From: Undibacterium sp.
Lineage (GTDB): Bacteria > Pseudomonadota > Gammaproteobacteria > Burkholderiales > Burkholderiaceae_D
Length of the DNA: 64,000 bases
NCBI GenBank assembly: GCA_030645915.1
Contig: JAUSNO010000011.1
Coordinates: 62,001-126,000 of the forward strand
Direction: 5' to 3'
This document shows positions 54,972 through 64,000 of this stretch, in pieces. Every line of letters starts with the position of its first letter. Within the stretch, counting starts at the first letter, position 1. The translations under genes were made by a program, and so were the position numbers. Below the pieces are notes generated by a model. That model had not been told where the DNA came from and searched no databases. It was given only the letters and a program-made list of their open reading frames with translations.

Positions 54972-57185
54972 TTACATTTTTCCACTGATGGTGACAAACA
55001 TCTGACGTGGTGCAGCTGTCAGCAAGGATTGAAAGGTACCGGTTGGATCTGAGGTAGTGAATCCATTCGATCCTATGGTGCTGAAGTATTGTTTATCCAA
55101 AAGATTTTCAACGTTAACCTGCACCGAGAAATCCTTCAGGCCAATAAAGGATTTCTTCTTATAGCCAGCGGACAAACTCATGATCCAATACGCGGGAACA
55201 CTTGCATCATTGCTATAGGTATAAAAACGCTTATCAGTGAACTTGCCGCCCAGACGAGTAAACCACTCCGACTTCTCATACGACAGCTCAGTTTTAAACA
55301 TCAGTTTGGGTGAATCCACTACTTGTTTACCTGCAATGGCAATGGTCTTGCCATTATCGAGATAGTTGGATTTGTATTGCGAGTTGTTATAGGTCAGCGA
55401 ATTAAATAGTGACCAATCCTTGCTCATGCTCCACAAGGCTGCCGCTTCCAGACCACTGGTTTCCACTTTACCTACATTGACGAAAGTGCTTGGGCAACCG
55501 ACTATCCCCGCGCAGGTCGCTACCTGCATCAGGCGGTCGTCAAATTTGGTGAAGTAAGTGGCGATAGAACCGACAAAATTGTCGCGTTTAAAACGATAGC
55601 CGAGGTCTAAGCTCGTCGATGTTTCTGGCTTGATCGTTGCGGCGCTGAGATTGAACGCTACCTGAGTTTGTGAGAACGGCCCATTCACGCCTGGTTGATA
55701 AGCGCGCATGTTTTGTGACAGGCTTGAGAAAATTTCGTCGTTTTTATTCAGTGAATAACTCACACCCAACTGAGGCAAAAATGACTTGGATGCAGCGATA
55801 TGCCCGGATGCGCGGGTACCTACCAGACTGGTGGCATCAATCGCCACTTTGGGTGTCTTAAAGCCATAATTCAACTTCAGTTGATCGGCCATTAATGAGA
55901 CAGTATCTTGCGCATAAAACTGTGTCGTTGTGGTGGTGAAGTCTTGTTTAAAACCCGTAGCGAATGAATTAGTCAAGAAATAATTCATGTCTTGCGGCCC
56001 GCTGGCATTGTAGAAATTGCGTGTCAGCGTGTGTTCGCTGCGTTCTGCCCATACGCCCGCATTGATCGCGTGCTGGCCCAAATCCCAGGATACATCCGCA
56101 ATGATGCCATTACGATCGATGGAGTATTCGGTAGTGCGAATCGAAATCGGCGCGCCGGTAGCGGATGCGGTGTACGGCGTATACCAATGGCCCTGACCAT
56201 CATTGCTATGGTGATAAACGGTGGTTTTCAAATCGACAGCATCCGTCAGTTTATTGTCCAGCGTGGCGCCAAACAAATAATCCTTACGCAGGCCGCTACC
56301 CTGGAAATAAGCATCGTCCAGGCTGTTCACTGCGCCTGTATAAATGCCCTTTGCCGCATTCACCGCACGCTGCCAGTCTGGCGCGTAGTTATCCCATTCA
56401 TAGCCGAGGCGCTTGGTCATTTCCAAAGACATATCCTGATAATCGACTTCCTTGCGTTTGGAGTAATTGAGGAAGGCAGTCAGTTTATTATCGCCAAAAG
56501 TTTGCACCAATTTTGAATTGAATTGATCCTGATCTTGTGCGCCGCTACCTTTTGATTTTTCGGCACGGTGACGTGTAACGCTGAAGTAAGCCTTGGTTCC
56601 GCTAGACAGCAGGCCGGTATCAACACGGGCAAACGTGCGAGACGTCTTATCGCTGCCAAAAGTCTGGGCGCCAGTGAGGGAAAAATCGTTGCTTGGGTCT
56701 GAGGAGAAAAACTGAACGGTGCCGCCCAGGTTACTGGTTGATGCAGTTCCTACTGCACCAGAACCTTGCGACAGCGTTACGCGACCTATGTTTTCTGAAG
56801 TGATGGCGCGACTGATATGCAAACCATTGTTGTTGCCGTAACTCATGTCGCCCAGCGGCACATTATCCAGCGTAAACCCCATTTGATTTTGTGCGAAACC
56901 ACGCACGCTAAAACGTGTGGACCATTCATAGGCACCGAATGGATCAGCCGACTGAAACGCGACCCCAGGCAATTTATCCAGTGTTTTCAATGGGCTTGCG
57001 CCGGGCAGGGCTTTGACCAGATCGACTCTGGTGATGTCTTGTACCTGACGCGTCTTGCCTTGGCCGAAAACCGTAATGACCATAGGAGCATCCTGCGCAT
57101 CTGACATTTCTTGAGCGATAGCGGCACCAGAAAATGCCTGCAGAATAATAAGGTAAATTGAAGTATGTTTGAAACGGTTTGCCAC
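54972..57185 (-). CDS. TonB-dependent outer-membrane receptor
   Basis: The 737-residue protein has a signal peptide (to AIAQ). A plug domain follows, with VRGFAQNQMGFTLDNVPLGD and GSGAVGTASTSNLGGTVQFF. The 22-strand barrel ends in the usual aromatic-rich strand (MFVTISGKM). The length fits siderophore or small-molecule receptors. A classical TonB box is not obvious; the segment PMVITVFGQ after the signal may serve. It precedes nothing on its strand. The phospholipase/phosphatase genes on the same strand upstream hint at a phosphate-ester link, which is only an inference. Confidence 0.92.
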   Translation of the reverse strand: MANRFKHTSIYLIILQAFSGAAIAQEMSDAQDAPMVITVFGQGKTRQVQDITRVDLVKALPGASPLKTLDKLPGVAFQSADPFGAYEWSTRFSVRGFAQNQMGFTLDNVPLGDMSYGNNNGLHISRAITSENIGRVTLSQGSGAVGTASTSNLGGTVQFFSSDPSNDFSLTGAQTFGSDKTSRTFARVDTGLLSSGTKAYFSVTRHRAEKSKGSGAQDQDQFNSKLVQTFGDNKLTAFLNYSKRKEVDYQDMSLEMTKRLGYEWDNYAPDWQRAVNAAKGIYTGAVNSLDDAYFQGSGLRKDYLFGATLDNKLTDAVDLKTTVYHHSNDGQGHWYTPYTASATGAPISIRTTEYSIDRNGIIADVSWDLGQHAINAGVWAERSEHTLTRNFYNASGPQDMNYFLTNSFATGFKQDFTTTTTQFYAQDTVSLMADQLKLNYGFKTPKVAIDATSLVGTRASGHIAASKSFLPQLGVSYSLNKNDEIFSSLSQNMRAYQPGVNGPFSQTQVAFNLSAATIKPETSTSLDLGYRFKRDNFVGSIATYFTKFDDRLMQVATCAGIVGCPSTFVNVGKVETSGLEAAALWSMSKDWSLFNSLTYNNSQYKSNYLDNGKTIAIAGKQVVDSPKLMFKTELSYEKSEWFTRLGGKFTDKRFYTYSNDASVPAYWIMSLSAGYKKKSFIGLKDFSVQVNVENLLDKQYFSTIGSNGFTTSDPTGTFQSLLTAAPRQMFVTISGKM

Positions 57186-57507
57186 GATAAAATTCCTTCA
57201 GTGAATAAATATTGATTGTTATATGAGTCGGATGGTGGGGCTGTCGATCAGGTTGATGGTGCGTCATTTATGGTGTGAATTCGTGCATCGAAAAACATCG
57301 CAAGAAGCACCAATATTTTTCTGCATAGCGCAGCACTTATTGACATCAACGCAGCGCAGTCTAGCGATGCAATATGACCATGAAGTGACGCAAACGATCA
57401 TTTAAAAAATTCTTTTAAATTTGCAACACATCGTGCTTTGTCATCACGGGTAAATATAAAAATGCTGAATAATATTCAACATGAAACTGCTGCGCAGTCC
57501 CGCCCCC
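57186..57507. promoter_or_regulatory. Upstream region of the TonB-receptor gene
   Basis: About 320 bp of AT-rich sequence precede the receptor gene. I could not recognise a Fur box or other named operator, and no small gene was supported. The promoter should lie here. Confidence 0.4.
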
Positions 57508-57545
57508 AAAAAAAACTCTGCAAGCATTGTTCAATGCTTGCAGAG
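57508..57545 (-). terminator. Strong rho-independent terminator (minus strand)
   Basis: The 14-bp perfect stem CTCTGCAAGCATTG/CAATGCTTGCAGAG (57516-57529, 57532-57545) is followed on the minus strand by eight T (A run at 57508-57515). It would stop transcripts of the phosphoesterase gene, which ends at 57772. A MITE-like element now lies between the gene and this terminator. Confidence 0.85.
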
Positions 57546-57602
57546 CGTTTGGAAAATGAGAAATTCGGTAGCGAACGCCTGACGAGGACGCCCATAAATC
57601 TG

Positions 57603-57762
57603 AGGGCTCGTTAGGAAATAAAATGGATTTTTTATCGGACATGGCTGGATGCAATGCAAGGCGTTCGACGCGCCGCAGTGCTAGCACTGCAAGCGGTGAA
57701 CAACACAGCAGTGCGCCAGTGATGGCCAGATAAAAAGTTCAGGTTATTTCCTAACGAGTCCT
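57603..57762. mobile_element. 160-bp MITE-like element
   Basis: The ends agggctcgttaggaaataa (57603-57621) and ttatttcctaacgagtcct (57744-57762) are inverted repeats with one mismatch in 19. The interior has a second pair (tttttatcggacatggc against gatggccagataaaaag) and no gene. It lies downstream of the phosphoesterase gene, only 9 bp from its stop. No target duplication is clear. Confidence 0.7.
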
Positions 57763-57771
57763 AAGGTCAAA

Positions 57772-59520
57772 TCACTTAGTGACCGGGGTGCGCGTGAAGT
57801 CGAATAAATTCATCAAGTCCCCGATCGCGGGACGGTTCAGGGGTACGTATGGATTAGCTTTGTCCGTGACAGGATTGGGCAGATTATCCCGGCTACGAGT
57901 CGATAGTGGCGCCAGGCCCCAATTGCGTTCGATAAATTTCAATATGGATGCGTGATCATAGTAAGTGTGATCGACATGAGCGCGTTTGGAGAACGGGGAA
58001 ATTGCCAGCATCGGTACGCGGGTACCGTCACCAAAAAAATCGATGAATTGCACATAACCTGAGTCGTAATAGCCGCCACCTTCATCAAAGGTCACGAGGA
58101 TCGCCGTCTTTTTCCACAGAACGGGGTTGGACTGAACCCGGGCAAGCACGTCAGAAACGAGTTGATCAAAACTCGGCTGAACCGCATAGCCGGGATGCCC
58201 GGAAATACTGTCGTAAGGCGCGATAAAGGACACCGCCGGAAATGTCTTTGCATCCTTTACATCAACATAGAATTGATGCAGGTCTTGCAGCTTTTGTTTG
58301 TCCGGGCCATTCATGGTCGAGGCAAAGAAGCTAGGTGTATCGCACATGGCGCAATATTCCTTATCGACGTTTTTGCCATCATTGCGGCCGCCGCTATACC
58401 ATTTCCATGACACATTGGCGGCGCTCAGTGCATCACCGATATGGGGGATAGTCTGTGGCGGCAACAAGAATTTATCCGCGCCAAGCTCGAGTGCAGCGCC
58501 AGTCGGTGAAAAGGCGGGGTCCATATTATTCACCATGTAATAGGTGTCGGGTGCGCAGTTACCGTTGTTAAACACCTGGTAAGGCAGCTTGTTGAGAAAG
58601 TTGCGTATGCCGGTGACGCCGGGCTGATTGAGATCGGCACACTTCACATAACTGCCACCACGATAACCATCTTCAATGAACCAGTTATTCGTATTCGGCT
58701 GCGCATCGGTATTTTCTATCTGCTTTGCGGGTGGGATAGCGGGCTTGCCGTTTGCCGTATAAAACGATACGTCGGCAGTCGCTAAGGCAAGATAGTTAGC
58801 CGTGGTACCGCCCATCACAGGTTGATGATAGTTATCGGCAATGGCGTAGGTATCAGCCATTTTTTTAAAGAAAGGCGCATCGCCAGCCTGCATATTATAA
58901 AAGCCCATGGCGATCGCGCCTTGATTGGTGCGGCCAGGGCCAGGTGGCGGCGGGATATTGCTTGGCCCCGCCCCTATTGCCTCTGCCACCCAGACAAACA
59001 AATCATTATTGCCGCCATTGATCTGCTGCCACATCTGAAAAAAACGATGGACAGGATCACCAGTATGCGCGCCATAGCTGACGTAGCTGGTAATTTGAAA
59101 CGGCCCGTTCGGCATGGCTACCGGGAAGCGCGCATCAGGGATATCGCGACGCTGACCAAAGGCACCCGCAGCATAAGGTTGCGGCAGGTTCATGTAACTG
59201 CCGTTAATCATGGGCGTCGGCGTATAGCTGCCCATATTGCCACCCAGATTTTGCGCCGCGTCCTGAAAATGTGGGCCGGGAGAACCATCCTCTTTCACAA
59301 TCCCTTTGGACAGCAGATTGGAAATGGTCTGGCCGCGCCGGGGTTTGTACACGCCATATAAATTATCGAAAGTGCGGTTTTCACCGACGATCACAATCAC
59401 ATGCTCAATCGGGGTAGTCGGTGTTACTTGGGCGTGGGCGGCATGCAAGGGCAAAATGCCGAGCAGCAGCATGGTGTTGGCGAGTATAGATTTCATTGAT
59501 ATGGAACGGAGGATAGTCAT
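57772..59520 (-). CDS. Phosphoesterase: phospholipase C / acid phosphatase family
   Basis: This 582-residue secreted protein has a signal peptide (ILANTMLLLGILPLHAAHA). The PF04185 signature is VIVGENRTFDNLYG near residue 45, with metal-binding residues in GGTTANYLA, TFDEGGGYYD and DHTYYDHASILKFIE. Family members include AcpA and bacterial phospholipase C. The start may also be ATG 59496. It is followed on the same strand, upstream, by a PchP-like phosphatase gene, so phosphocholine release and use is a plausible joint role. Confidence 0.9.
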   Translation of the reverse strand: MTILRSISMKSILANTMLLLGILPLHAAHAQVTPTTPIEHVIVIVGENRTFDNLYGVYKPRRGQTISNLLSKGIVKEDGSPGPHFQDAAQNLGGNMGSYTPTPMINGSYMNLPQPYAAGAFGQRRDIPDARFPVAMPNGPFQITSYVSYGAHTGDPVHRFFQMWQQINGGNNDLFVWVAEAIGAGPSNIPPPPGPGRTNQGAIAMGFYNMQAGDAPFFKKMADTYAIADNYHQPVMGGTTANYLALATADVSFYTANGKPAIPPAKQIENTDAQPNTNNWFIEDGYRGGSYVKCADLNQPGVTGIRNFLNKLPYQVFNNGNCAPDTYYMVNNMDPAFSPTGAALELGADKFLLPPQTIPHIGDALSAANVSWKWYSGGRNDGKNVDKEYCAMCDTPSFFASTMNGPDKQKLQDLHQFYVDVKDAKTFPAVSFIAPYDSISGHPGYAVQPSFDQLVSDVLARVQSNPVLWKKTAILVTFDEGGGYYDSGYVQFIDFFGDGTRVPMLAISPFSKRAHVDHTYYDHASILKFIERNWGLAPLSTRSRDNLPNPVTDKANPYVPLNRPAIGDLMNLFDFTRTPVTK

Positions 59521-59636
59521 CCGGAAGCAGGAAATTGACCCGTCTGACGACGGGAGCTAAAACACATTGTTGACCAATTATTTTTGACAGATCAACAGTC
59601 AGGTCATGACCGTTAGCGGTCCGCTCTCAACAGCGA

Positions 59637-60908
59637 TCAGGCCAGTAATTTCCTCTCTGATTTTCCGTATTTAATTGATTTCTCATCCGGAATCATCAGG
59701 CCGGTATTTTCGTCGCGGCCCTGCAAAATAAAACGGGCGTTGCGTTCGCCCATGCCATTGGCCGCCATCTGGCTGTCGTTACCGATTTCACCCTTCTTGA
59801 TACGATTGACAATCACGCCCACCTGCGTGCCCTTAAAGTCCCTGAGCATCCAGGCGTCGCCATCGCTGTCGCCAAAGACCAGCAAAGGGTCATAGCCCTT
59901 TTTTGCGACCAGTTCATGTTGAATGCCGATGGTTTTTCCGGGGCCCCAATTGAAATGCCAGCCCTGGCGATAGTTGCCGGTATATTTTCCGTCTTTCATG
60001 TCCAGGCGCAGGCCAATCACATTTTCGGGAGGAACGCCGTAACCATAATTGGGATGGGAGGCAAATACGCGCACCACGTCATCAAGCGAGGCAGTGCTGA
60101 CAAAAACATCAATGCCATTGGCACGCAGGGTCTGCATCAGGCTGCGGATTTCTTCATGGATGCGGATGCCATGAAAATGGCTGGCGACGACAACGCCAGC
60201 CTTGCCTGGCAACTGGCGCGAGCTCTCATACTTAACTTTGCGCAGCGCATCACCGAGAGCACGATTATTCGATAATTCCGCCATCGCCTGCACCTCGGCT
60301 GGCGTCATGTTGGCGAAAAAATAGATGATCCATTTGTAGCCGAATTCGATAGCATAACTGTCGCAGATAGCGTCATACATGAAATACAGCTTGGCGCGGA
60401 AATCCTTGAATTCTTCGCTTTCGCGAATCTCATCGATGTTTTTTCCAGCTTGTTTTTGTGCGTACAGCTTGCGGTAATTTTCTGCAATATCATCCGCCAG
60501 GTCCTCCATGTGTACCGGCTTTTTGTCCAGCGTGACAAATCCTGCCTCTGCCTTGAACGGGCCCACCGGCAAATCTTTGCGCACGGCTTCGCTCAATTCT
60601 TCAGGGGTAAATTTGAAATTCAACTGATTGATCTGATGCATGAACAATGCCTCTTCGCAGTCGTTCATGATGCAGGTATTGTCCCAGTCGAAGACCGCGT
60701 AAGGGCGTCGCTTTGCATCATAACTTTTACTGCTTGAACCAAATTGCTCGATCACGGAATGGAGGCGAGTGGCATTCAACGGCGCCCAGCGTGCGCTGTC
60801 TAGGGCTGACCTCTGTGACGGCGCTGATTGCGCATTGGAAGAAACAAACAGCAAGGGAGCTGAGGCGGTAGCGGCAAAAAAAGTTTGCAGTAATTGGCGG
60901 CGTTGCAT
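59637..60908 (-). CDS. HAD phosphatase resembling phosphorylcholine phosphatase (PchP)
   Basis: From ATG 60908 (after aggga) the protein has 423 residues. It begins MQRRQLLQTFFAATASA, a Tat-like signal. HAD motif I is FDWDNTCIMND (first Asp nucleophile) and motif III GDSDGDAWML. NGIDVFVSTASLDDVVRVF with PENVIGLRL resembles the same region of Pseudomonas PchP. PchP cuts phosphorylcholine in the periplasm. It lies upstream of a phospholipase C-like gene (116-nt gap) on the same strand. The exact substrate is inferred. Confidence 0.78.
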   Translation of the reverse strand: MQRRQLLQTFFAATASAPLLFVSSNAQSAPSQRSALDSARWAPLNATRLHSVIEQFGSSSKSYDAKRRPYAVFDWDNTCIMNDCEEALFMHQINQLNFKFTPEELSEAVRKDLPVGPFKAEAGFVTLDKKPVHMEDLADDIAENYRKLYAQKQAGKNIDEIRESEEFKDFRAKLYFMYDAICDSYAIEFGYKWIIYFFANMTPAEVQAMAELSNNRALGDALRKVKYESSRQLPGKAGVVVASHFHGIRIHEEIRSLMQTLRANGIDVFVSTASLDDVVRVFASHPNYGYGVPPENVIGLRLDMKDGKYTGNYRQGWHFNWGPGKTIGIQHELVAKKGYDPLLVFGDSDGDAWMLRDFKGTQVGVIVNRIKKGEIGNDSQMAANGMGERNARFILQGRDENTGLMIPDEKSIKYGKSERKLLA

Positions 60909-61052
60909 GAGAGTCCCTATGGAATTCAAAAAAGGGCAGACGTTTACCCAGGACACTCTATGCTATGGAGTTGGCATGACATTGTGATGACACGCTGCTG
61001 GCGGAAAATGTAGACTATGATGCATTAGGTCGAAGTGCCGCCTTTAGAAAGC

Positions 61053-62078
61053 ATGAATATGGAACTTGCCAAACTCAGAAAAACTTTACTGCTCGCAACA
61101 AGCTTGATTGTGGCTTCAATGGCTGCCTATTATTGGCAAGCTATTGTTGCCTCGTTCGCCCCGCCACCGCCACCGCAAAAACTGACGCTTGCGGTGACCA
61201 CATATCCCGGTTCGGGATTGCCTTATCTGGCGGCAGGCATGGGTTATTTTTCCCAGGAAGGTCTGGAAGTTACCCTGCAACCGCACACCAGCGGCCGCGA
61301 CGCACTCGAAGCTGCGCTTGAAAAACATGCCGATCTCGGCACTGTCGCCGCGATACCGGTCATGTTTGCAACGATGAACGGGCAGCAGGTCTCCATCGTT
61401 GCGACGATTTTTACTGCTGCCCGGGCCCATGGAATAGTGGCGCGTCGTGATCGCGGCATTCTGAGTCTGGCAGACTTAAAGGGGAAGACAATCGGGGTGA
61501 CATTTCGCACCGATGCCCACTATATCCTCAGCAGTTTATTAGCGAAACATCGACTCTCGCTGGATCAGGCCCACATAGAGAATATTGCGCCTGAAAAAAT
61601 GCAGGCGGCATTAAAAAGCGGTGAAGTTGACGCAGTCTCAACCTGGGAGCCATGGCTGAGCGACGTTAACCAGGCAACCGGGGCGAATGGCATTGAATTT
61701 CGTACCGCGGCTGATGTTGTGCTTGACTATAATCTGGCCGGCCGCAAGGATTGGATCGCAGCTAACGGAGATAAAGTTCAACGCATGCTGCGCGCATTGT
61801 TACGTGCCAAAAAATTTGCAGAAGAGAAACCGCAGCAAGCTCACGCCATGATCATCGCGCTCATGAAGATTGATCCGGGCACCTTTTCAACCGTTGGGCC
61901 GAATTATCGCTTTGTGGTGAAACTGGATCAGAATCTGTTAGTCACGCTGGAAGATCAGGCGCGCTGGGCTATCGAGAACAAGTTTAGCGAACAAACCCGC
62001 GTACCCAACTTTTTGAATGTCATTGATGCCACCGCATTGCAGGCAATCCAAGCCGATGCGGTCAGCATAGTGCGCTGA
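61053..62078 (+). CDS. NMT1/SsuA-like ABC substrate-binding protein
   Basis: From ATG 61053 the protein has 341 residues with an N-terminal anchor or signal (about 8-28). Family features are LAVTTYPGSGLPYLAAGMGYF, the DLGTVAAIPVMFA loop, DLKGKTIGVTFRTDAHYIL and DAVSTWEPWLSD. Relatives bind sulfonates, taurine, nitrate or pyrimidine precursors. No permease or ATPase gene is near, so it is an orphan. A GTG at 61035 would add six residues. Confidence 0.83.
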   Translation: MNMELAKLRKTLLLATSLIVASMAAYYWQAIVASFAPPPPPQKLTLAVTTYPGSGLPYLAAGMGYFSQEGLEVTLQPHTSGRDALEAALEKHADLGTVAAIPVMFATMNGQQVSIVATIFTAARAHGIVARRDRGILSLADLKGKTIGVTFRTDAHYILSSLLAKHRLSLDQAHIENIAPEKMQAALKSGEVDAVSTWEPWLSDVNQATGANGIEFRTAADVVLDYNLAGRKDWIAANGDKVQRMLRALLRAKKFAEEKPQQAHAMIIALMKIDPGTFSTVGPNYRFVVKLDQNLLVTLEDQARWAIENKFSEQTRVPNFLNVIDATALQAIQADAVSIVR

Positions 62079-62149
62079 CCCTGCCCTACTTTTGTTCGGC
62101 GTTTGTAGCACTTAAAAATTGAATCCGCCTATCAAGTTGCATCACTGTT

Positions 62150-63043
62150 TTAAGCGGTCAACTTACCCGCACGAAAATCATTGATCGCGGCAAAAATCTC
62201 GGCCTGCGTATTCATTACAAACGGGCCGTATTGCACGATAGGTTCACGCAGAGGGCGGCCGGCAATCAGCAAGGCGCGGCTGGCGCCATTGGCGCGTAAC
62301 GTCACGCCATCGCTGCCAGGCTCGTTGCGTAAAATTGCCATGCGCTGTTGCGGTACCGCCTTGTCGCCGATCTGCAACTCACCCCGGTATACGTAGACGA
62401 AGGCATTCATCTCCGCTGCCATCGCCTGTGAAAATACTGCACCGTCTTGCAGATGCAGATCGAGATACAACGGTTCGGTGACATCGCGCTGCACCGCGCC
62501 GGCCACGCCGTGGCTGTTGCCGGCAATCACGCGTACCGTTGCACCTTCGGCTGTGCTGAATTGGGGGATGGTGTCGCTCTGGATATCCTTGTACCAGGGG
62601 GCGATCATCTTGTCTTTGGCCGGCAGGTTCAGCCACAGCTGAAAGCCTTCCATGCGCCCTTCTTCCTGCTCCGGCAATTCGGAATGGATCACGCCACGGC
62701 CAGCCGTCATCCACTGCACTCCGCCGTTTTGCAGCAGGCCGGAATTGCCCGCGCTGTCGTGATGGCGCATGCGCCCGGTCAGCATATAGGTGACGGTTTC
62801 AAAGCCGCGGTGCGGGTGATCGGGGAAGCCACCGATATAGTCTTGCGGATCGTCGGCACCAAAGGCGTCGAGCATCAGGAAAGGATCAAGCCGCGTCTGC
62901 AAGCCTTGTGTCAGCACGCGCGTCAGCTTGACGCCATCGCCATCCGATGTGGCCTGGCCGGCGATCAGTTGTTCGACAACGCGTGGCTGCGTCACGATCT
63001 CTGGTTTGATCGTTGTTACGGTATTGCTGACTTGATCTTTCAT
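62150..63043 (-). CDS. Pirin family protein
   Basis: The 297-residue bicupin protein has the pirin iron ligands in FPDHPHRGFETVTYML and in GVIHSELPEQEEGRMEGFQLW (seen as GVIHSELPE). Some bacterial pirins are quercetin dioxygenases; others are regulators of central metabolism. It is on the same strand as azoR and begins 60 nt after azoR stops, so the two may form a stress-response operon. Length is normal. Confidence 0.92.
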   Translation of the reverse strand: MKDQVSNTVTTIKPEIVTQPRVVEQLIAGQATSDGDGVKLTRVLTQGLQTRLDPFLMLDAFGADDPQDYIGGFPDHPHRGFETVTYMLTGRMRHHDSAGNSGLLQNGGVQWMTAGRGVIHSELPEQEEGRMEGFQLWLNLPAKDKMIAPWYKDIQSDTIPQFSTAEGATVRVIAGNSHGVAGAVQRDVTEPLYLDLHLQDGAVFSQAMAAEMNAFVYVYRGELQIGDKAVPQQRMAILRNEPGSDGVTLRANGASRALLIAGRPLREPIVQYGPFVMNTQAEIFAAINDFRAGKLTA

Positions 63044-63103
63044 GATGCTTTCCCCTTGTTATGGCAAGTTAATGCACGCTAATGCAAACCTTATGCTGCT
63101 ATT

Positions 63104-63706
63104 TTATGCTGCGATCAATTGTTCAATCTGCTGGGTCGCTGCAGAGAAAGCGGCTTGCTCCGCATCTGGCCCCATCGCCAATCCTTCGGCATACACGAAC
63201 TCGACATCGGTGATGCCCAGGAAGCCCAAAAATGTCTTCAGGTACGGTGTCTGCGTGTCGCTAGGCATATTGCGATGCACACCGCCACGCGTCAACAGCA
63301 CATAGGCTTTTTTACCGGTCAGCAAGCCTTCAGGGCCGTTGGCTGTGTAGCGGAAAGTGACCTGGGCGCGCGAGATCGCATCGATCCAGTTCTTCAATTG
63401 TGCCGGCACCGCAAAGTTATACATAGGCGCTGCCAGCACCAAGGTATCGGCGGCCTGGATCTCGGCGATCAATGCATCATCCAGAGCGACGCGCGCGGCT
63501 TGCTCGGCACTGCGCTGGTCCACTGGCGTAAATAAGGCGCCCAAGGCCGCTTCATCTAACATAGGTTGTGGCGTACGACCAAGATCGCGCAGCGTCAGCT
63601 TGGCATCAGGAGTAGCGACCAACAGGCGCTGCACCAGTTCATTGGCCAGACGGCTGGAGTGGGAAGCATCGGCGCGTACGCTGGAGTTAATTTGCAGGAT
63701 GTTCAT
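63104..63706 (-). CDS. azoR: FMN-dependent NADH-azoreductase
   Basis: From ATG 63706 the protein has 200 residues, the usual AzoR length; the frame is open to 63856 but the extra part is not family-like. Motifs are [21 protein letters not shown] (seen as [12 protein letters not shown]), the FMN site [19 protein letters not shown] and LTRGGVH. It reduces azo dyes and quinones with NADH. It heads a likely operon with pirin, and diverges from a regulator-like gene that starts at 63973. Confidence 0.93.
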   Translation of the reverse strand: MNILQINSSVRADASHSSRLANELVQRLLVATPDAKLTLRDLGRTPQPMLDEAALGALFTPVDQRSAEQAARVALDDALIAEIQAADTLVLAAPMYNFAVPAQLKNWIDAISRAQVTFRYTANGPEGLLTGKKAYVLLTRGGVHRNMPSDTQTPYLKTFLGFLGITDVEFVYAEGLAMGPDAEQAAFSAATQQIEQLIAA

Positions 63707-63860
63707 GATGGGTTCTTTCGTGTTTGGTTGGTGTAGGTGTACTGTAATCGTTCCACATTCAAAGCAGAAGTCCATAAAATGGATATAATTGTTCCGAATT
63801 TGGCACAATCTTGGATTCAAGCGAGATATAAATTGAGAAAAATCAACAATTGCCATGCCT

Positions 63861-63925
63861 GCAGCGCACTATCCATGCGGGTTTCCAGCCCATCACCTCT
63901 GCAGACCGCATGGAAATTGCGTTTT
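63861..63925. repeat. Dispersed palindromic repeat, copy 7
   Basis: Arms gcagcgcactatccatgcgg (63861-63880) and ccgcatggaaattgcgtttt (63906-63925) are imperfect inverted repeats. The core CCATGCGG/CCGCATGG is intact. It lies in the divergent region between azoR and the next gene, unlike copies 1 and 2, which lie between gene ends. Confidence 0.7.
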
Positions 63926-63972
63926 GAGCCTATCGATTATTCAGTTTTCAAAAATCACCTTTAGGACGCACC

Positions 63973-64000
63973 ATGAACCTCGAAGCCAATGACCTGCTGC
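63973..64000 (+). CDS. Start of a gene leaving the window, probably a regulator
   Basis: An ATG after aggacgcacc opens MNLEANDLL and the window ends. The first residues resemble LysR-type regulators (for example MNLEANDLLLF), which often lie beside pirin or azoR genes, but nine residues are not enough to assign it. Confidence 0.4.

Overview
The window looks like a chromosomal segment of a Gram-negative betaproteobacterium, most likely Burkholderiales and perhaps Oxalobacteraceae (Undibacterium, Herminiimonas or Janthinobacterium-like). This is inferred from the mix of families seen: a COG4389 recombinase-like protein, NodT/RND efflux, a TonB receptor, the GlxA-FrmA-FghA formaldehyde module, class I AroG, and lipoproteins with typical lipoboxes. 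Codon use is moderately GC-rich over most of the window and clearly more AT-rich near 40.2-41.4 kb. No rRNA, tRNA or CRISPR array was seen.

Layout. 0-4 kb: the end of a DUF2271 gene, then DUF4198, ApbE and a membrane flavodoxin/ferredoxin-reductase-like protein, together resembling a flavinylation-linked electron-transfer operon. 4.1-7.6 kb: a sulfide-detoxification locus in which bigR and a TauE/SafE exporter diverge from blh (persulfide dioxygenase), DUF2892 and a phosphofructokinase. 7.7-12.9 kb: a solute-binding protein, a CNNM/CBS protein, and a COG4389 membrane protein that overlaps a NERD protein tail to tail. 13.2-19 kb: a complete RND efflux operon. 19.2-24.2 kb: an M4 metalloprotease, a YitT protein, an Ig-like lipoprotein and a GlxA-type regulator. 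24.4-34.5 kb: frmA-fghA, a KAS III homologue, an AraC regulator with an ICMT-like methyltransferase, a P-type ATPase, a chemoreceptor and a TlpA-like protein.

34.5-42.8 kb is the accessory region. It holds a 237-bp MITE-like element, an MFS gene, a group II intron inserted at the edge of a second MITE-like element, and then two tandem modules. Each module has the same plan: a ~300-bp leader repeat, small cassette-like genes with attC-like sites, and a 240-bp trailer repeat carrying the 3' end of an lrp gene. No integrase is present, so I read this as a CALIN-like remnant (attC sites without integrase).

42.8-64 kb returns to core-like genes: lrp/lysA, a DUF2087 protein, an Hpt-HD-GYP protein, a PhyH dioxygenase, a second and probably PPi-dependent phosphofructokinase, a YcbK-like peptidase, a DUF885 peptidase, aroG, a serine-hydrolase lipoprotein, a TonB receptor, a phospholipase C/acid phosphatase with a PchP-like phosphatase, an NMT1 binding protein, pirin and azoR.

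A dispersed palindromic element with arms resembling CACGCAATNTCCATGCG recurs at least seven times between genes (3991, 19030, 29231, 38344, 39923, 47097, 63861). All functions are read from motifs and context; no database search was run.
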